From Oscillospiraceae bacterium (GTDB taxonomy: Bacteria; Bacillota; Clostridia; Oscillospirales; Oscillospiraceae), in contig JAFZOI010000025.1 in the NCBI GenBank assembly GCA_017550645.1, forward strand, positions 32,038-96,037: a stretch of 64,000 nucleotides of DNA, given 5' to 3'. This document shows, in pieces, positions 54,201-62,314 of the stretch. Both the position numbers and the translations under genes were made by a program. The notes beneath the pieces are model-generated. The model did not search any database and was not told the origin of the DNA. It saw nothing but the letters and a program-made list of their open reading frames with translations. Each line of letters starts with the position of its first letter. The stretch's first letter is position 1.

Positions 54201-54383
54201 GCCAAGCTCTCCGCGAAGCTTCTCGAAAAGGGCGTCTTCGTGCCGCCCGCCATGTATCCCGCCGTCCCGATGGGCGAGAGCAGGCTTCGCTTCACCATTT
54301 CGTCCACCCACAGCATCGATCAGCTCGAGACGGCCGTCTCCGAGCTGGAAATGCTCATGCGCGAGGAAGGACTCCTCAAGTAA
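51231..54383 (+). CDS. AMP-dependent ligase - acyl carrier protein - alpha-oxoamine synthase fusion
   Basis: 1050 residues. ATG 51231 is preferred because GGGAGG lies 8 bases upstream; ATG 51210 would put that site inside the gene. Domain 1 (about 1-520) is an adenylate-forming ligase: CTSGTTGNSR, NGFGMTETG, WFATGDV, GRVKDVIINANGENVYPDE and the A10-type lysine in SGSMKVMRQKL. Domain 2 (about 565-640) is a carrier protein with Ser590 in LGMDSLDL for phosphopantetheine. Domain 3 (about 665-1050) is a PLP alpha-oxoamine synthase with YNYLGMSGNPE, VDEAHSGGVIG and Lys896 in TMSKALGTCGGY. Predicted action: activate an acyl acid, load it on the carrier, and condense it with an amino acid with loss of CO2, giving an alpha-aminoketone. 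Acyl group and amino acid are unknown. Confidence 0.9.
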   Translation: MVKTVWQDTLEALRKDPSYSGMFHMMEKFGDDTAAEVSDKNDNVVSRSYKEYIEMSYAACGVMEKKMPGDDGAVVGLIYDTCMDWPVLLWGILMSGKTPLLLNPASRPEQLCSIMAEARAKAYVSARPVDGCGLEFINAADLLAGGEPGEEKWAEYIALCTSGTTGNSRIFLYNAQTIANHILSFDEAKQINPDMPFIEGKPCKLLAFLPFHHVFGFSVVYLLYACTGKVLVFCRDKAVQTILGTCSRHGVTHLYCVPIFFNALATGIRKKLDGKQLNPLIKYVIKKKTLGTKIRSMITGGGHVPAETLEILNDIGYPLCNGFGMTETGIIAVEKSLDPEQRKKGSIGEPFSLTEYRIGDGTTDEGELFIRGGALYSASMIDGEIVPRDESAWFATGDVIKRTPDGLFVCGRVKDVIINANGENVYPDEIEDLFDELPGVAKSCLLGVKNGSYEDVAIVSQRADGFDEKEYLDGIRKINETLPIGERVTRAYLSSADLPISGSMKVMRQKLRDNLADLEELPLSGKLRKAEKMEKTEKIAAAEPEMDDKELDEIKAAVRSIIAESLNYSEEEKNAISDTDAFVEDLGMDSLDLSCCVAEIEEKYGVVILDTDAAKLTNTEKAAKYIYAVLHGLDTGAPAETKAVENTSRITDFAESREYKEIKIRMAATFRDGFNPYFIPHDSVVRDTSIVNGKPVINLGSYNYLGMSGNPETEQAAIDAIKQYGTSASGARLLAGEKTLYQELEKEIAAWKHTEDAVVCTGGWATNVAFVSCFAREGDLIVYDALSHNSLTEGIRLSNADSKAFEHNDLAQLESILKKVEGKYNKVLIIVEGVYSMDGDIAPIPEFVKLKRQYKCFLMVDEAHSGGVIGEHAGGCDDYFGLAPDDIDIKYGTMSKALGTCGGYVAAKKEIIEYLKYTMNGFVFTAGIAPPLAAACKKAIEIIRRDNSAVTKLHENIAYFVKRAKECGMNTCLAGESAIVPIMIGSDADAAKLSAKLLEKGVFVPPAMYPAVPMGESRLRFTISSTHSIDQLETAVSELEMLMREEGLLK

Positions 54384-54391
54384 ACATTCGG

Positions 54392-54422
54392 GCTCCCGTC
54401 CGCATGCCGTGCGGACGGGAGC
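54392..54422 (+). other. Strong intercistronic hairpin
   Basis: Perfect 13-bp GC-rich stem GCTCCCGTCCGCA / TGCGGACGGGAGC with a 5-base loop, between the fusion gene and the glycyl radical enzyme gene. No T-run follows, so it may limit read-through or protect mRNA rather than terminate fully. Confidence 0.7.
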
Positions 54423-54460
54423 TCGCGCTTATTTGCCCATTTCAAGAAAGGAGCACGGAC

Positions 54461-56911
54461 ATGTATCAGTTCAGCCCCGTTACGGACCGCATCGCGAGGA
54501 TGCGCGACAAGGTCAGAGACAGACTCATAATAGCCGATTCGGAAAAGCTCCGCATCAAGGCGGAGGCGACCGCGAAATACCGCAATTTCCCGCCCGTCAT
54601 CAGAAAGCCGATGGAATCTCTCTACGTCATCTCCAATATGCCGATGGACATCGAGGAGGACGAGTATTTCGTCGGCGACCTCGGCGGGAAAAACTGGGGC
54701 GGCTCCAGCGGCAGGATGTGGCTCTCGGTAGATATCGAGCACACGTGGCCCATCGAGGCCGACGGACTGCACCACGCGCCGGACGACGATCCGCTCTATT
54801 CGCATCAGAAGCTCGCCGTCTCGCCAGAGGAGCTCAAAAAGCTGCGCGCCATTTCCGCTCAGCAGGCGAACGAGTACGGCGGGATAAGGCCCGAGCAGTG
54901 GCTGCCCGACGGGGCGGAGGAGCTATTCAGCCTCGTTGCCTGCACCTACGGCAGGCCGGGCGGCTTTCCCGTGCTTTCCATGCCGGGGCACCTGACTCCG
55001 GGCTTCCAGACCATACTCAAAAGAGGCTACGGCGACATCCGCAAGCAGGCCCAGGACTGGCTCGACGAGCGCAAGGGCAACGTCATGGGCGACGATATGG
55101 ACAAATACCTCTTCTACAAAGCCGCGACAGTCGCATGCGACGGGGCCATCACGCTGACGCGCCGCTATGCGGAGATCGCCGCCGAAAAGGCGAAGACCGC
55201 CCCGACGCCGGAGCGCGCGGCCGAGCTGGCGAAGATGGCCGAGAGCCTTGAGTGGATAGCCGAAAAGCCCGCCCGCACGTTCTGGGAGGCTTGCCAGCAG
55301 GTCATGCTGTATCATCTGTTCCTCATGGTCGACAACGGGCCCGGCGTGACGAGCATGGGCCGCTTCGACCAGCTCGTCTGGCCGTATCTGAAAAAAGAGC
55401 TTGACGAGGGAACGATAACGAAGGAATACGCGCAGGAGCTCGTCGACGCGTTCTTCCTCAAGCTCAATATCTTCTTCGGCGGCGGTTTCGGCAAGGCCGC
55501 GCAAACCGCCGGCATAGGCCATATAGGCCAGCATACGACCATAGGCGGCCTCATTCCCGAGACGGGCGAGGACGCGACCAATCCCGTTTCCTTCATGGTC
55601 CTTGAATCCATAGCCAGACTGCAGCTGCATGAGCCGACCGTCTCTCTGCGCACGAGCAGCAAGACGGGCGCAGATATATGGGACTGCGCGCTCGCGACCT
55701 CGATGCGCGTCGGCGGCCTCCCGCTTCTGCAAAATGACGACGTCATCGTTCCCGGCATCATCCGCGAGCTCGGCTTCTCGCTCGAGGACGCGCGCAACTA
55801 CGCCTTCATAGGATGCCAGGAGATAACGGGCTCCGGCAACGACTATCCCGCGCCGAACGGCTCGGCCATGGGGCATAACGGCATATACTGGTCCATAGCG
55901 ATAACAATGGCGATAAATAACGGAATCAATCCCATGAACGGCCGTCAGGCCCCCGAATGCGCGCGCTCGGGTTATCTCTATGAGATGAAGTCCATCGACG
56001 ACGTGCGCGCCGCGCTCGAAAAGCTCGCGAGATGGATGCTGACTTGGTCGGCGACGCTCAATAACTACGCCGAGCATGAATTCACGCGCCTTTATCCCTA
56101 TCCGAACCTCTCCATTTCGACAGAGGGCTGCATGGAGAGCGGCAAGGACGTCTCCGCGGGCGGAGCAAAGTACAATTCCTACGGCGGAACGGCGACCGGC
56201 CTCGCCACCGTGGCCGACTCCATCACGGCCATCAAGTACATGGTCTTTGATAAAAAGCTCGTCAGCGCGAAGGAATTTCTCGACGCCGTCCTTGCCAATT
56301 GGGAGGGCTACGAGGTCCTGCGCCAGCGCGTGCTCAACGAGGTCCCGCATTACGGCAACGCCGACCCCTATGCCGACGAGGAGCTCAAGTGGGTCATGGA
56401 CCTCTATTACGGCATCACCAGAGCTTTCCACAATAAGCGCTGCAAGGTCTATAAATGCGGCATGTTCGGCGCCGCCGACCACGTCGCGCAGGGCGAGATA
56501 ACGTGGGCCACGCCCGACGGACGCAAGACCGGCGAGCCCATAGCCGACGCCATGAGCCCCGCGCAGGGGAGGGACCTCAACGGACCGACCTCCGTCTTCA
56601 CGTCCTCCTGCTGCTTCGACCATTCCCGCTATCTCGACGGCATGGCCGTCAACCTCAAGATCCACCCGACCGCGCTTCGCGGCGACGAGGGCGTCCATAA
56701 GCTCAGAGACATGACGAGGACGTATTTTGAAAAGGGCGGCATGGAGTGCCAGTACAACGTCGTCGACGCGAAGACCCTCCGCGCTGCGCAGGAGCACCCG
56801 GAGGACTATCATAACCTCGTCGTGCGCATAGCCGGCTATTCGGCCTACTTCGTCGACATGACAGAGGCCATGCAGAACGATATAATCTCCCGCGCCGAGC
56901 ACACCTTCTGA
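54461..56911 (+). CDS. Glycyl radical enzyme (pyruvate formate-lyase family), eliminase-like
   Basis: 816 residues from ATG 54461, which follows AAGAAAGGAG; the longer upstream frame lies inside the fusion gene. A PFL domain fills most of the length. The catalytic cysteine is C452 with E454 in FIGCQEITGSG, the Cys-x-Glu arrangement of dehydratase and lyase members (glycerol dehydratase, CutC, HypD) rather than the Cys-Cys of pyruvate formate-lyase. The radical glycine is G792 in RIAGYSAYFVDM near the C-terminus. Needs a radical-SAM activase, and none is encoded within the window. Substrate not recognisable from sequence alone. Confidence 0.92.
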   Translation: MYQFSPVTDRIARMRDKVRDRLIIADSEKLRIKAEATAKYRNFPPVIRKPMESLYVISNMPMDIEEDEYFVGDLGGKNWGGSSGRMWLSVDIEHTWPIEADGLHHAPDDDPLYSHQKLAVSPEELKKLRAISAQQANEYGGIRPEQWLPDGAEELFSLVACTYGRPGGFPVLSMPGHLTPGFQTILKRGYGDIRKQAQDWLDERKGNVMGDDMDKYLFYKAATVACDGAITLTRRYAEIAAEKAKTAPTPERAAELAKMAESLEWIAEKPARTFWEACQQVMLYHLFLMVDNGPGVTSMGRFDQLVWPYLKKELDEGTITKEYAQELVDAFFLKLNIFFGGGFGKAAQTAGIGHIGQHTTIGGLIPETGEDATNPVSFMVLESIARLQLHEPTVSLRTSSKTGADIWDCALATSMRVGGLPLLQNDDVIVPGIIRELGFSLEDARNYAFIGCQEITGSGNDYPAPNGSAMGHNGIYWSIAITMAINNGINPMNGRQAPECARSGYLYEMKSIDDVRAALEKLARWMLTWSATLNNYAEHEFTRLYPYPNLSISTEGCMESGKDVSAGGAKYNSYGGTATGLATVADSITAIKYMVFDKKLVSAKEFLDAVLANWEGYEVLRQRVLNEVPHYGNADPYADEELKWVMDLYYGITRAFHNKRCKVYKCGMFGAADHVAQGEITWATPDGRKTGEPIADAMSPAQGRDLNGPTSVFTSSCCFDHSRYLDGMAVNLKIHPTALRGDEGVHKLRDMTRTYFEKGGMECQYNVVDAKTLRAAQEHPEDYHNLVVRIAGYSAYFVDMTEAMQNDIISRAEHTF

Positions 56912-56928
56912 TAACGGAACGAAAACAA

Positions 56929-56959
56929 GAGCCGGGGCGTCGCTGCCCCGGCTCGCTTT
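56929..56959 (+). terminator. Terminator after the glycyl radical enzyme gene
   Basis: Perfect 10-bp stem GAGCCGGGGC (56929-56938) / GCCCCGGCTC (56945-56954) with GCTTT following. T-tract short; read-through into the S41 gene is possible. Confidence 0.65.
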
Positions 56960-56975
56960 GGATCGTGAGATAAAC

Positions 56976-58295
56976 ATGAAAAAAGGCATAAAAGCTTTGT
57001 TAACAGCCGTCTGCGCCGTTATTGCAGCCGCGCTCGTTTTGTTCGGAGCATACAAGCTCTGGTTCGACCCTTACCGCGGCACGTTCAGCGGCGGGGAGCC
57101 TACGCTTGGCCTCGATACGGTGCTGAGCCGCGAGCAGGCCCGCGAGGACGTCGATCGCGTCATGAAGATGCTCCGCAGCCGCCATCCGGCGTGGCTTGAA
57201 AAAGACAACGCCCGCGCCGCGGCGACGGAAGAGCGCTATCTTGCCGAGACGGAGCTTATCGACGCCTCGGAGGACGGCGTGACTGTCCTCGAGGAGTGGC
57301 GCGCCGTTTCCCGCATCCTCCACGAGCTCGGCGACGGGCATACTCAGGTGTGGGCAAGCCCCGCGGCGACGCTGTATCTCGACGATTTCGGCCTGCTCAG
57401 GCAGTACGGCGTGCCGGTAAAGATAAACGGCGAGCCGACCGAGGACGTATTCGGGCGCTTCTGCGAGCTGTACCAATATGAGACGGAAGAGTACGCCCGC
57501 GCGATCTTCGAGGCGAACGTGCTGATCAGCAAGACCTATCTGACGTGGATAGGCGTCGATACGACCGACGGCGTCGTTTTCACCTATGAGGCCGCCTCCG
57601 GCGAGCTTGACCGCGAGCATAAGTTCGTCACGCTTAAAAACGTGAGCGGCCGGGCCGCTTCAGGGAGCGGAGAGCCTTGGTCTTACAGGATAGACGCAGA
57701 TAAAGGCGTCGGCGTTTTTGCGCTCCGCTCCTGCGACTATAACTCGGAGTATCGGGCGGCCGTTGGGGCTTTTTTCAAGCAGACTAACGCGGCCGGCTGC
57801 GACAGCATCATAGTCGATCTGCGCAGCAACGGAGGCGGCAGCTCGCTCTGCGCCGACGAATTCATCAGATACCTCGACGCCGACGGCTATTACGGCTGGC
57901 CGTCGCACGTGCGCATTGGGAATATCCTGATAAAAAACAAAAAGGGCTTTACACGCAATAAAAAGCTCGGCGCGGGCTTTTCCGGCGATCTGTACGTTCT
58001 GACGGATACGAGGACGTTCAGCGCTGCGATGGACTTCGCCATGCTTATAGAGGATAACGGCCTTGGCACGCTGATAGGCGAAGCCCCCGGCAACCTGCCC
58101 GATTCTTACGGGGACACTCTGAGCTTTACCGCGCCTAATTCCGGACTGCGCTTTTCCGTGTCGTACAAGCGCTGGTTCCGCATAGACGAGACTAAGGCGG
58201 GGCGGCCGATAGAGCCCGACGTGCCGTGCGCTTGCGCTGAAGCAATGGACAAAGCCTACGAACTGATAGAAGCGAAGAGAGCGGCTATTGGTTGA
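56976..58295 (+). CDS. S41-family peptidase, membrane-anchored or secreted
   Basis: 439 residues from ATG 56976; TTG 56958 lies in the terminator. Signal anchor at about 4-25 (IKALLTAVCAVIAAALVLFGAYKLW), then the S41 peptidase: IVDLRSNGGGSSLCADEFIRYL, TDTRTFSAAMDFAMLIEDNGLGTLIGEAPGNLPDSYGD with the likely catalytic Ser in TFSAAM. There is no PDZ domain, and the usual GExTGG lysine-bearing segment reads GEAPGN, so it belongs to the group without the CtpA lysine. DRDEXXX-type function unknown; outside the membrane. A terminator follows. Confidence 0.85.
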   Translation: MKKGIKALLTAVCAVIAAALVLFGAYKLWFDPYRGTFSGGEPTLGLDTVLSREQAREDVDRVMKMLRSRHPAWLEKDNARAAATEERYLAETELIDASEDGVTVLEEWRAVSRILHELGDGHTQVWASPAATLYLDDFGLLRQYGVPVKINGEPTEDVFGRFCELYQYETEEYARAIFEANVLISKTYLTWIGVDTTDGVVFTYEAASGELDREHKFVTLKNVSGRAASGSGEPWSYRIDADKGVGVFALRSCDYNSEYRAAVGAFFKQTNAAGCDSIIVDLRSNGGGSSLCADEFIRYLDADGYYGWPSHVRIGNILIKNKKGFTRNKKLGAGFSGDLYVLTDTRTFSAAMDFAMLIEDNGLGTLIGEAPGNLPDSYGDTLSFTAPNSGLRFSVSYKRWFRIDETKAGRPIEPDVPCACAEAMDKAYELIEAKRAAIG

Positions 58296-58303
58296 CATAA
58301 TAA

Positions 58304-58341
58304 TACCCTGCCGCGCCTCGGACGGGAGACGCGGCAGGGTA
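58304..58341. terminator. Bidirectional hairpin terminator
   Basis: Perfect 12-bp stem TACCCTGCCGCG (58304-58315) / CGCGGCAGGGTA (58330-58341), loop of 14 bases, between convergent S41 and esterase genes. AT-rich bases on both sides; T-runs are imperfect. Confidence 0.75.
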
Positions 58342-58356
58342 CAGAAAGCAAGTTTT

Positions 58357-59502
58357 TTACAGCGCTCTGAAAACTATCTGCGCGTAGTCGTGGAAGGCGG
58401 CTCTCCAGACGCGCCACTCATGGTATCCGGGATAGATCTTCTGGATATAGTTTATGCCCTTTTCCTTGCAGTATTCGCGCTCTTTTTCAAAAAGCGGCAG
58501 CGAGACTTCGTGATCGCCTATCGCGCCGAAGAAGGGGTCGACCTCGCGGTTGAACTTCTCCGCGTCGTCGAGCGCCTTGAGCTGCTCGGACTGATCCCTG
58601 CTGCTGCCCGCCATGACGGGGTATGTATAGCCCGTAAAGAGCCCCGCCGAGCCGAAGACGTCGTAGTGCGCCATGATCATCTCGCCCGAGAGCAGCGAGC
58701 CCATCGAGAGGCCGGCTATCGCGCGGGCCTTCTTGGAGGGGATGGCGCGGTAGGTCTTCTCGATAAACGGGATGCAGTCATGTATGACCATCTCGTTATA
58801 GCGCTTGTTGTCGAGCCGCGGCTCGCCGTCGTTGGCCACCTGCATCATGGCGTTATTCATGACGATTATGAACGGGACGGCCTTGCCCTCGGCGAGCAGA
58901 TTGTCCATGACGAAGTTGCACTTGCCCATGTGCGTCCAGCAGGCCTCGTTCTCGCCGCCGCCGTGCTGCAGATAGAGGACGGGGTATTTCGTCTCGAGGT
59001 CGTCGCGGTATTTCGGCGGCGTATAGATGTAGCAGCACTCGTATTCGCCGGTTATCTCGGAGAAGAAGTATTCCTGCGAGACAGTCCCGTGCGGGACATC
59101 CTTTATAAGAATAAAGTCCTGATCGAGATCGGGCACCTCGATATAGTTGATGCCGTAGCCCCAGCCGTAGGCTATCGGAGCGAGGGGATTGACCACGCGC
59201 ACGCCGTCGACGTAGAATATGAGCTGCTTGAGGCCGGGATCGGCGTACTGGATCGTGCCCGTCCACATGCCGTCCTCCTCCAGCGTGAGGGAGACGAGGT
59301 TCTCCGGCGGGCCGGCCTTCACCTCTTTCGCCGTCGGGCCGTAGAGGCTCACCCAGACCTTGCCGTCGGCCATGACCTTATAACCGATGTTGGTATCGCC
59401 GTGCTTACCGCCGTTGATCATCGAGGGCAACAGTTGGCGGTTGAAGCCTATCGCGCGGGAATCGAAAGTCTGATTTTTCAGGAATTCCTCGGGAATATTC
59501 AT
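58357..59502 (-). CDS. Alpha/beta-hydrolase esterase (Fes/CE1-like)
   Basis: 381 residues from ATG 59502 (AAAGGGG on the minus strand); the frame to 59691 runs into the divergent gene's start. The N-terminal part is an immunoglobulin-like E-set domain (VWVSLYGPTAKEVKAGPPENLVSLTLEEDGMWTGTI...YYVDGVRVVNP), as in feruloyl/IroE-type esterases. The catalytic domain follows: KYPVLYLQHGGGENEACW, and nucleophile Ser in AIAGLSMGSLLSGEM, with the acid and His later (GDHEV; PGYHEWRVWRAAFHDY). No signal peptide. Likely hydrolyses acetyl, feruloyl or similar esters on sugars, perhaps with the GH3 enzyme. Confidence 0.9.
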   Translation of the reverse strand: MNIPEEFLKNQTFDSRAIGFNRQLLPSMINGGKHGDTNIGYKVMADGKVWVSLYGPTAKEVKAGPPENLVSLTLEEDGMWTGTIQYADPGLKQLIFYVDGVRVVNPLAPIAYGWGYGINYIEVPDLDQDFILIKDVPHGTVSQEYFFSEITGEYECCYIYTPPKYRDDLETKYPVLYLQHGGGENEACWTHMGKCNFVMDNLLAEGKAVPFIIVMNNAMMQVANDGEPRLDNKRYNEMVIHDCIPFIEKTYRAIPSKKARAIAGLSMGSLLSGEMIMAHYDVFGSAGLFTGYTYPVMAGSSRDQSEQLKALDDAEKFNREVDPFFGAIGDHEVSLPLFEKEREYCKEKGINYIQKIYPGYHEWRVWRAAFHDYAQIVFRAL

Positions 59503-59677
59503 TATTTTACCCCTTTCCGCGATGCGCCGGGCCTTTCCCGGCATTACTGCCATCGTATTATTCGTCCGGAGATCGGCAGACCTCCGAACGATTACATGAT
59601 ACCAAATCCGGCGCCTCTTTTCAATAGCGCCGGGGCGGCGTGACCTTTTTTTATCAAGCAATGAACGGAGGCCGGAC

Positions 59678-62314
59678 GTGGATCGGAACACGACTTCAAA
59701 CGACTATGCCAAGAGGCTCGATATAGCGGGGATAGACGGGTGCGTCCGCGGCTTTTCGGGCTTTATAAGCTGCGCCCCGCGCACGCTGGAGGTGCGCAAC
59801 GAGGAGCATGAGGTGCACACGGCCTGCCGCGCCTGCATAGCCAACTGCGGCGTCATCGCGACGGTCAAAAACGGCCGCGTCGTCGCCCTCAGAGGCGACC
59901 CGGTCGACCCGATGAGCAAAGGCAAGCTCTGCGACAAGGGGCTTTCCGGCATAAACGCGCTCTATCACCCGAACCGCAACAAATATCCGCTGCTTCGCGT
60001 GGGCGAGCGGGGAAGCGGGGAATGGAAGCGCACGACGTGGGATAACGCCGTGGATATAGTCGCACGGCGGCTCATGGAGATACGCGAAAAGTACGGCGCG
60101 GAGTGCGTCTTCGGGAGCACGGGCGGCGGCGGCAATCCCGAGGTCTGGAGCTGCGCGCGCTTCTGCAACATCTTCGGTACGCCCAACTGGTTCGAGCCGG
60201 GCAGCGCGCAGTGCTACCTGCCGCGCGTGCTTGCAACGACGATGATGTACGGCGGCATGGATTCGAGCATAGCCGACTCCAACTGCCTTGAATTCTACGA
60301 TACCGAGAGTACGCCCCTCAAAACGCTCGTCCTTTGGGGGACGGATCCGTCCTATTCCTGCCCGGCGTCGGGCGGCCGCATGGTAAACGAGCTGCGCATG
60401 AAGGGCGTGAAGACCGTCGCGGTCGATCCGCGCTTTACTCCCGACGCCGCGAAGGCGGACGTCTGGCTCCCCGTGCGTCCGGGAAGCGACGTCGCCCTTT
60501 TGATGGCGTGGATAAGGTACATTCTTGTCAATAAGCTTTACGATGAGGATTTCGTCCTGCGCTGGACGAATCTGCCCTATCTCGTCGACTGCGAAACGCG
60601 CTTCGTCATTCACCCCGACGGATCTACCTCGGCCCTCGTCTGGGACAAAAAAACGAACTCCGCAAAGACTCTCTCTTATCCGTGGGACGACGCGCTCGAG
60701 CCCGAGCTCTTCGGAGAGCACGTGATAGACGGGAAGCTCTATAAGACCGGCGCGCAGCTCCTTTTTGAGAGAGTGGAGGAATTCACGCTCGAGCGGGCAG
60801 CCGAGCTCTGCCTGCTCGACCCCGCGGATATAGAAAAGGCGATACGGCTCTACGCGGAAAATACGCCGAGCTCGCTCTGCCTCGGCGTTGCGACCGATCA
60901 GGGCATAAACTCCGAGCAGGCGGCCATGGCCGCCGTGACGCTCGACCTGCTTATGGGCAACGTCGAGAAGCCCGGCGCCGCCATGCAGCGCTTCAGGATA
61001 AGCGGCGTGCTCAAAAGCCCGAACTATCCCGTCCCGGTCGCGCTCAAATGTCTGCCGGAGGAGCAGTTTCTAAAGCGCCTCGGCGGCCGCGAGCACAAGG
61101 GTCTCTCCATCTGGTACGGCGGCCACGCCGCGAGCATATTAAATGCCATTTTGACCGGAGAGCCCTATCAGCCCCGCGCGTGGATAGACCGCTCCGGCAA
61201 TAAGTTCGGCGTTCTCGCCGAGGTCGGCAAATGGGAGGAAGCCTGCCGCAAGCTCGACTTCATCGTCCATATCTTCACGTACCCGACCTCGATGACCGCC
61301 TACGCCGACGTCGTGCTTCCGACCGAGGAATGGCTCGAGACCGAGATGGTAGTCGAGACGTGCAACATGTGCGTAGCCCGCCAACAGTGCGATCACGTCT
61401 TCGAAACGCGCGACGAGGGCGTCATATGGGCCGACATAGCGCGGCGCTGCGGCGAGCTCGGGCATGAGATGTGCCGTAAGGCGTTCGATCCCGGGTTCAT
61501 GGGCGACGACCTCGCCTATTGGAGCTCCATGGAGGAATTCTTCGATCAGATCACGCCCGCGCAGGGCGTGACGTGGAAGGAATACTGCGCGAAAGCGCCC
61601 TTCGAGTTCCTGCCGAAGGACGAGTGGAAGTCCTATTACGTCTATCTCACGCCGGATAAAGACGGCATCCCTCAGGGCTTTCCCACGCCGTCTCGCAAGT
61701 GCGAAGTCTATTGCGACGCATATATAAAGCTCGGCAGGACGGGGGAGCCCTTCATGCCCTATCCCATGCCGCCCGCAGACGCAGATTATGAGCCTCTGCC
61801 GTATTATGCCGAGCCGACCGAGAGCCCGCTGGATAATGAGCTCGTGGAGAGATTCCCGCTCGTCATGACGGGCGGGAGACTGCCGATGTATCATCATTCG
61901 ACTCTCCGCAACATGCCCGGCATGCGCGGGACTGCGCCGGTCCCGGAGCTCTGGATATGCCCGGAGGACGCGGAAAAGTACGGCGTGCGGAGCGGGGAAT
62001 GGGTCTGGGTCGAGTCCGCGCGGGGGAGGACCCGCGCCAGAGCTCTCGTGACGAAGGCGATAAGACCGGGAACGGTCTACATGGAACGCTTCTGGTATCC
62101 CGAGACGCTCGACACGCCGACGCACGGCTGGAAGGAGTCCAACGTCAATGTGCTCACGCGCTCCGGGCCGCCTTTCAACGACGTAGTCGGGACGCACGTC
62201 CTGCGCGGGTTCCTTGTCAGGGTATATCCCGCGGAGAGTGCGCCGGAGGGGATTTATACCGCCCCGGAGGATTTCTCCGGCTGGCTTGAAAACGGGAAGG
62301 GGAGGCGCACATGA
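59678..62314 (+). CDS. Molybdopterin oxidoreductase, DMSO reductase family, catalytic subunit
   Basis: 878 residues from GTG 59678, with GGAGG upstream. An Fe-S site binds C50, C53, C57 and C85 (CRACIANCGV ... KLCDKG). The MoCo core follows: YGAECVFGSTGGGG, KTLVLWGTDPSYS, VDPRFTPDAAKADVWLPVRPGSD, LGVATDQGINSEQAAMAAVTLDLLMGN and the C-terminal beta-barrel (PGTVYMERFWYP). There is no twin-arginine signal or hydrophobic leader, so it appears cytoplasmic, although a TorD-like chaperone gene follows. The substrate (sulfoxide, N-oxide, polysulfide, thiosulfate or other) cannot be read from the sequence. Confidence 0.92.
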   Translation: MDRNTTSNDYAKRLDIAGIDGCVRGFSGFISCAPRTLEVRNEEHEVHTACRACIANCGVIATVKNGRVVALRGDPVDPMSKGKLCDKGLSGINALYHPNRNKYPLLRVGERGSGEWKRTTWDNAVDIVARRLMEIREKYGAECVFGSTGGGGNPEVWSCARFCNIFGTPNWFEPGSAQCYLPRVLATTMMYGGMDSSIADSNCLEFYDTESTPLKTLVLWGTDPSYSCPASGGRMVNELRMKGVKTVAVDPRFTPDAAKADVWLPVRPGSDVALLMAWIRYILVNKLYDEDFVLRWTNLPYLVDCETRFVIHPDGSTSALVWDKKTNSAKTLSYPWDDALEPELFGEHVIDGKLYKTGAQLLFERVEEFTLERAAELCLLDPADIEKAIRLYAENTPSSLCLGVATDQGINSEQAAMAAVTLDLLMGNVEKPGAAMQRFRISGVLKSPNYPVPVALKCLPEEQFLKRLGGREHKGLSIWYGGHAASILNAILTGEPYQPRAWIDRSGNKFGVLAEVGKWEEACRKLDFIVHIFTYPTSMTAYADVVLPTEEWLETEMVVETCNMCVARQQCDHVFETRDEGVIWADIARRCGELGHEMCRKAFDPGFMGDDLAYWSSMEEFFDQITPAQGVTWKEYCAKAPFEFLPKDEWKSYYVYLTPDKDGIPQGFPTPSRKCEVYCDAYIKLGRTGEPFMPYPMPPADADYEPLPYYAEPTESPLDNELVERFPLVMTGGRLPMYHHSTLRNMPGMRGTAPVPELWICPEDAEKYGVRSGEWVWVESARGRTRARALVTKAIRPGTVYMERFWYPETLDTPTHGWKESNVNVLTRSGPPFNDVVGTHVLRGFLVRVYPAESAPEGIYTAPEDFSGWLENGKGRRT

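Noticed and set aside
51231..56911. Reading the fusion gene and glycyl radical enzyme as one pathway
   Set aside because: Adjacency only; a strong hairpin lies between them and no shared substrate can be named, so they are reported separately.
54923..57055. 710-residue minus-strand frame opposite the glycyl radical enzyme
   Set aside because: Antisense shadow; crosses a terminator and has no recognisable domain.
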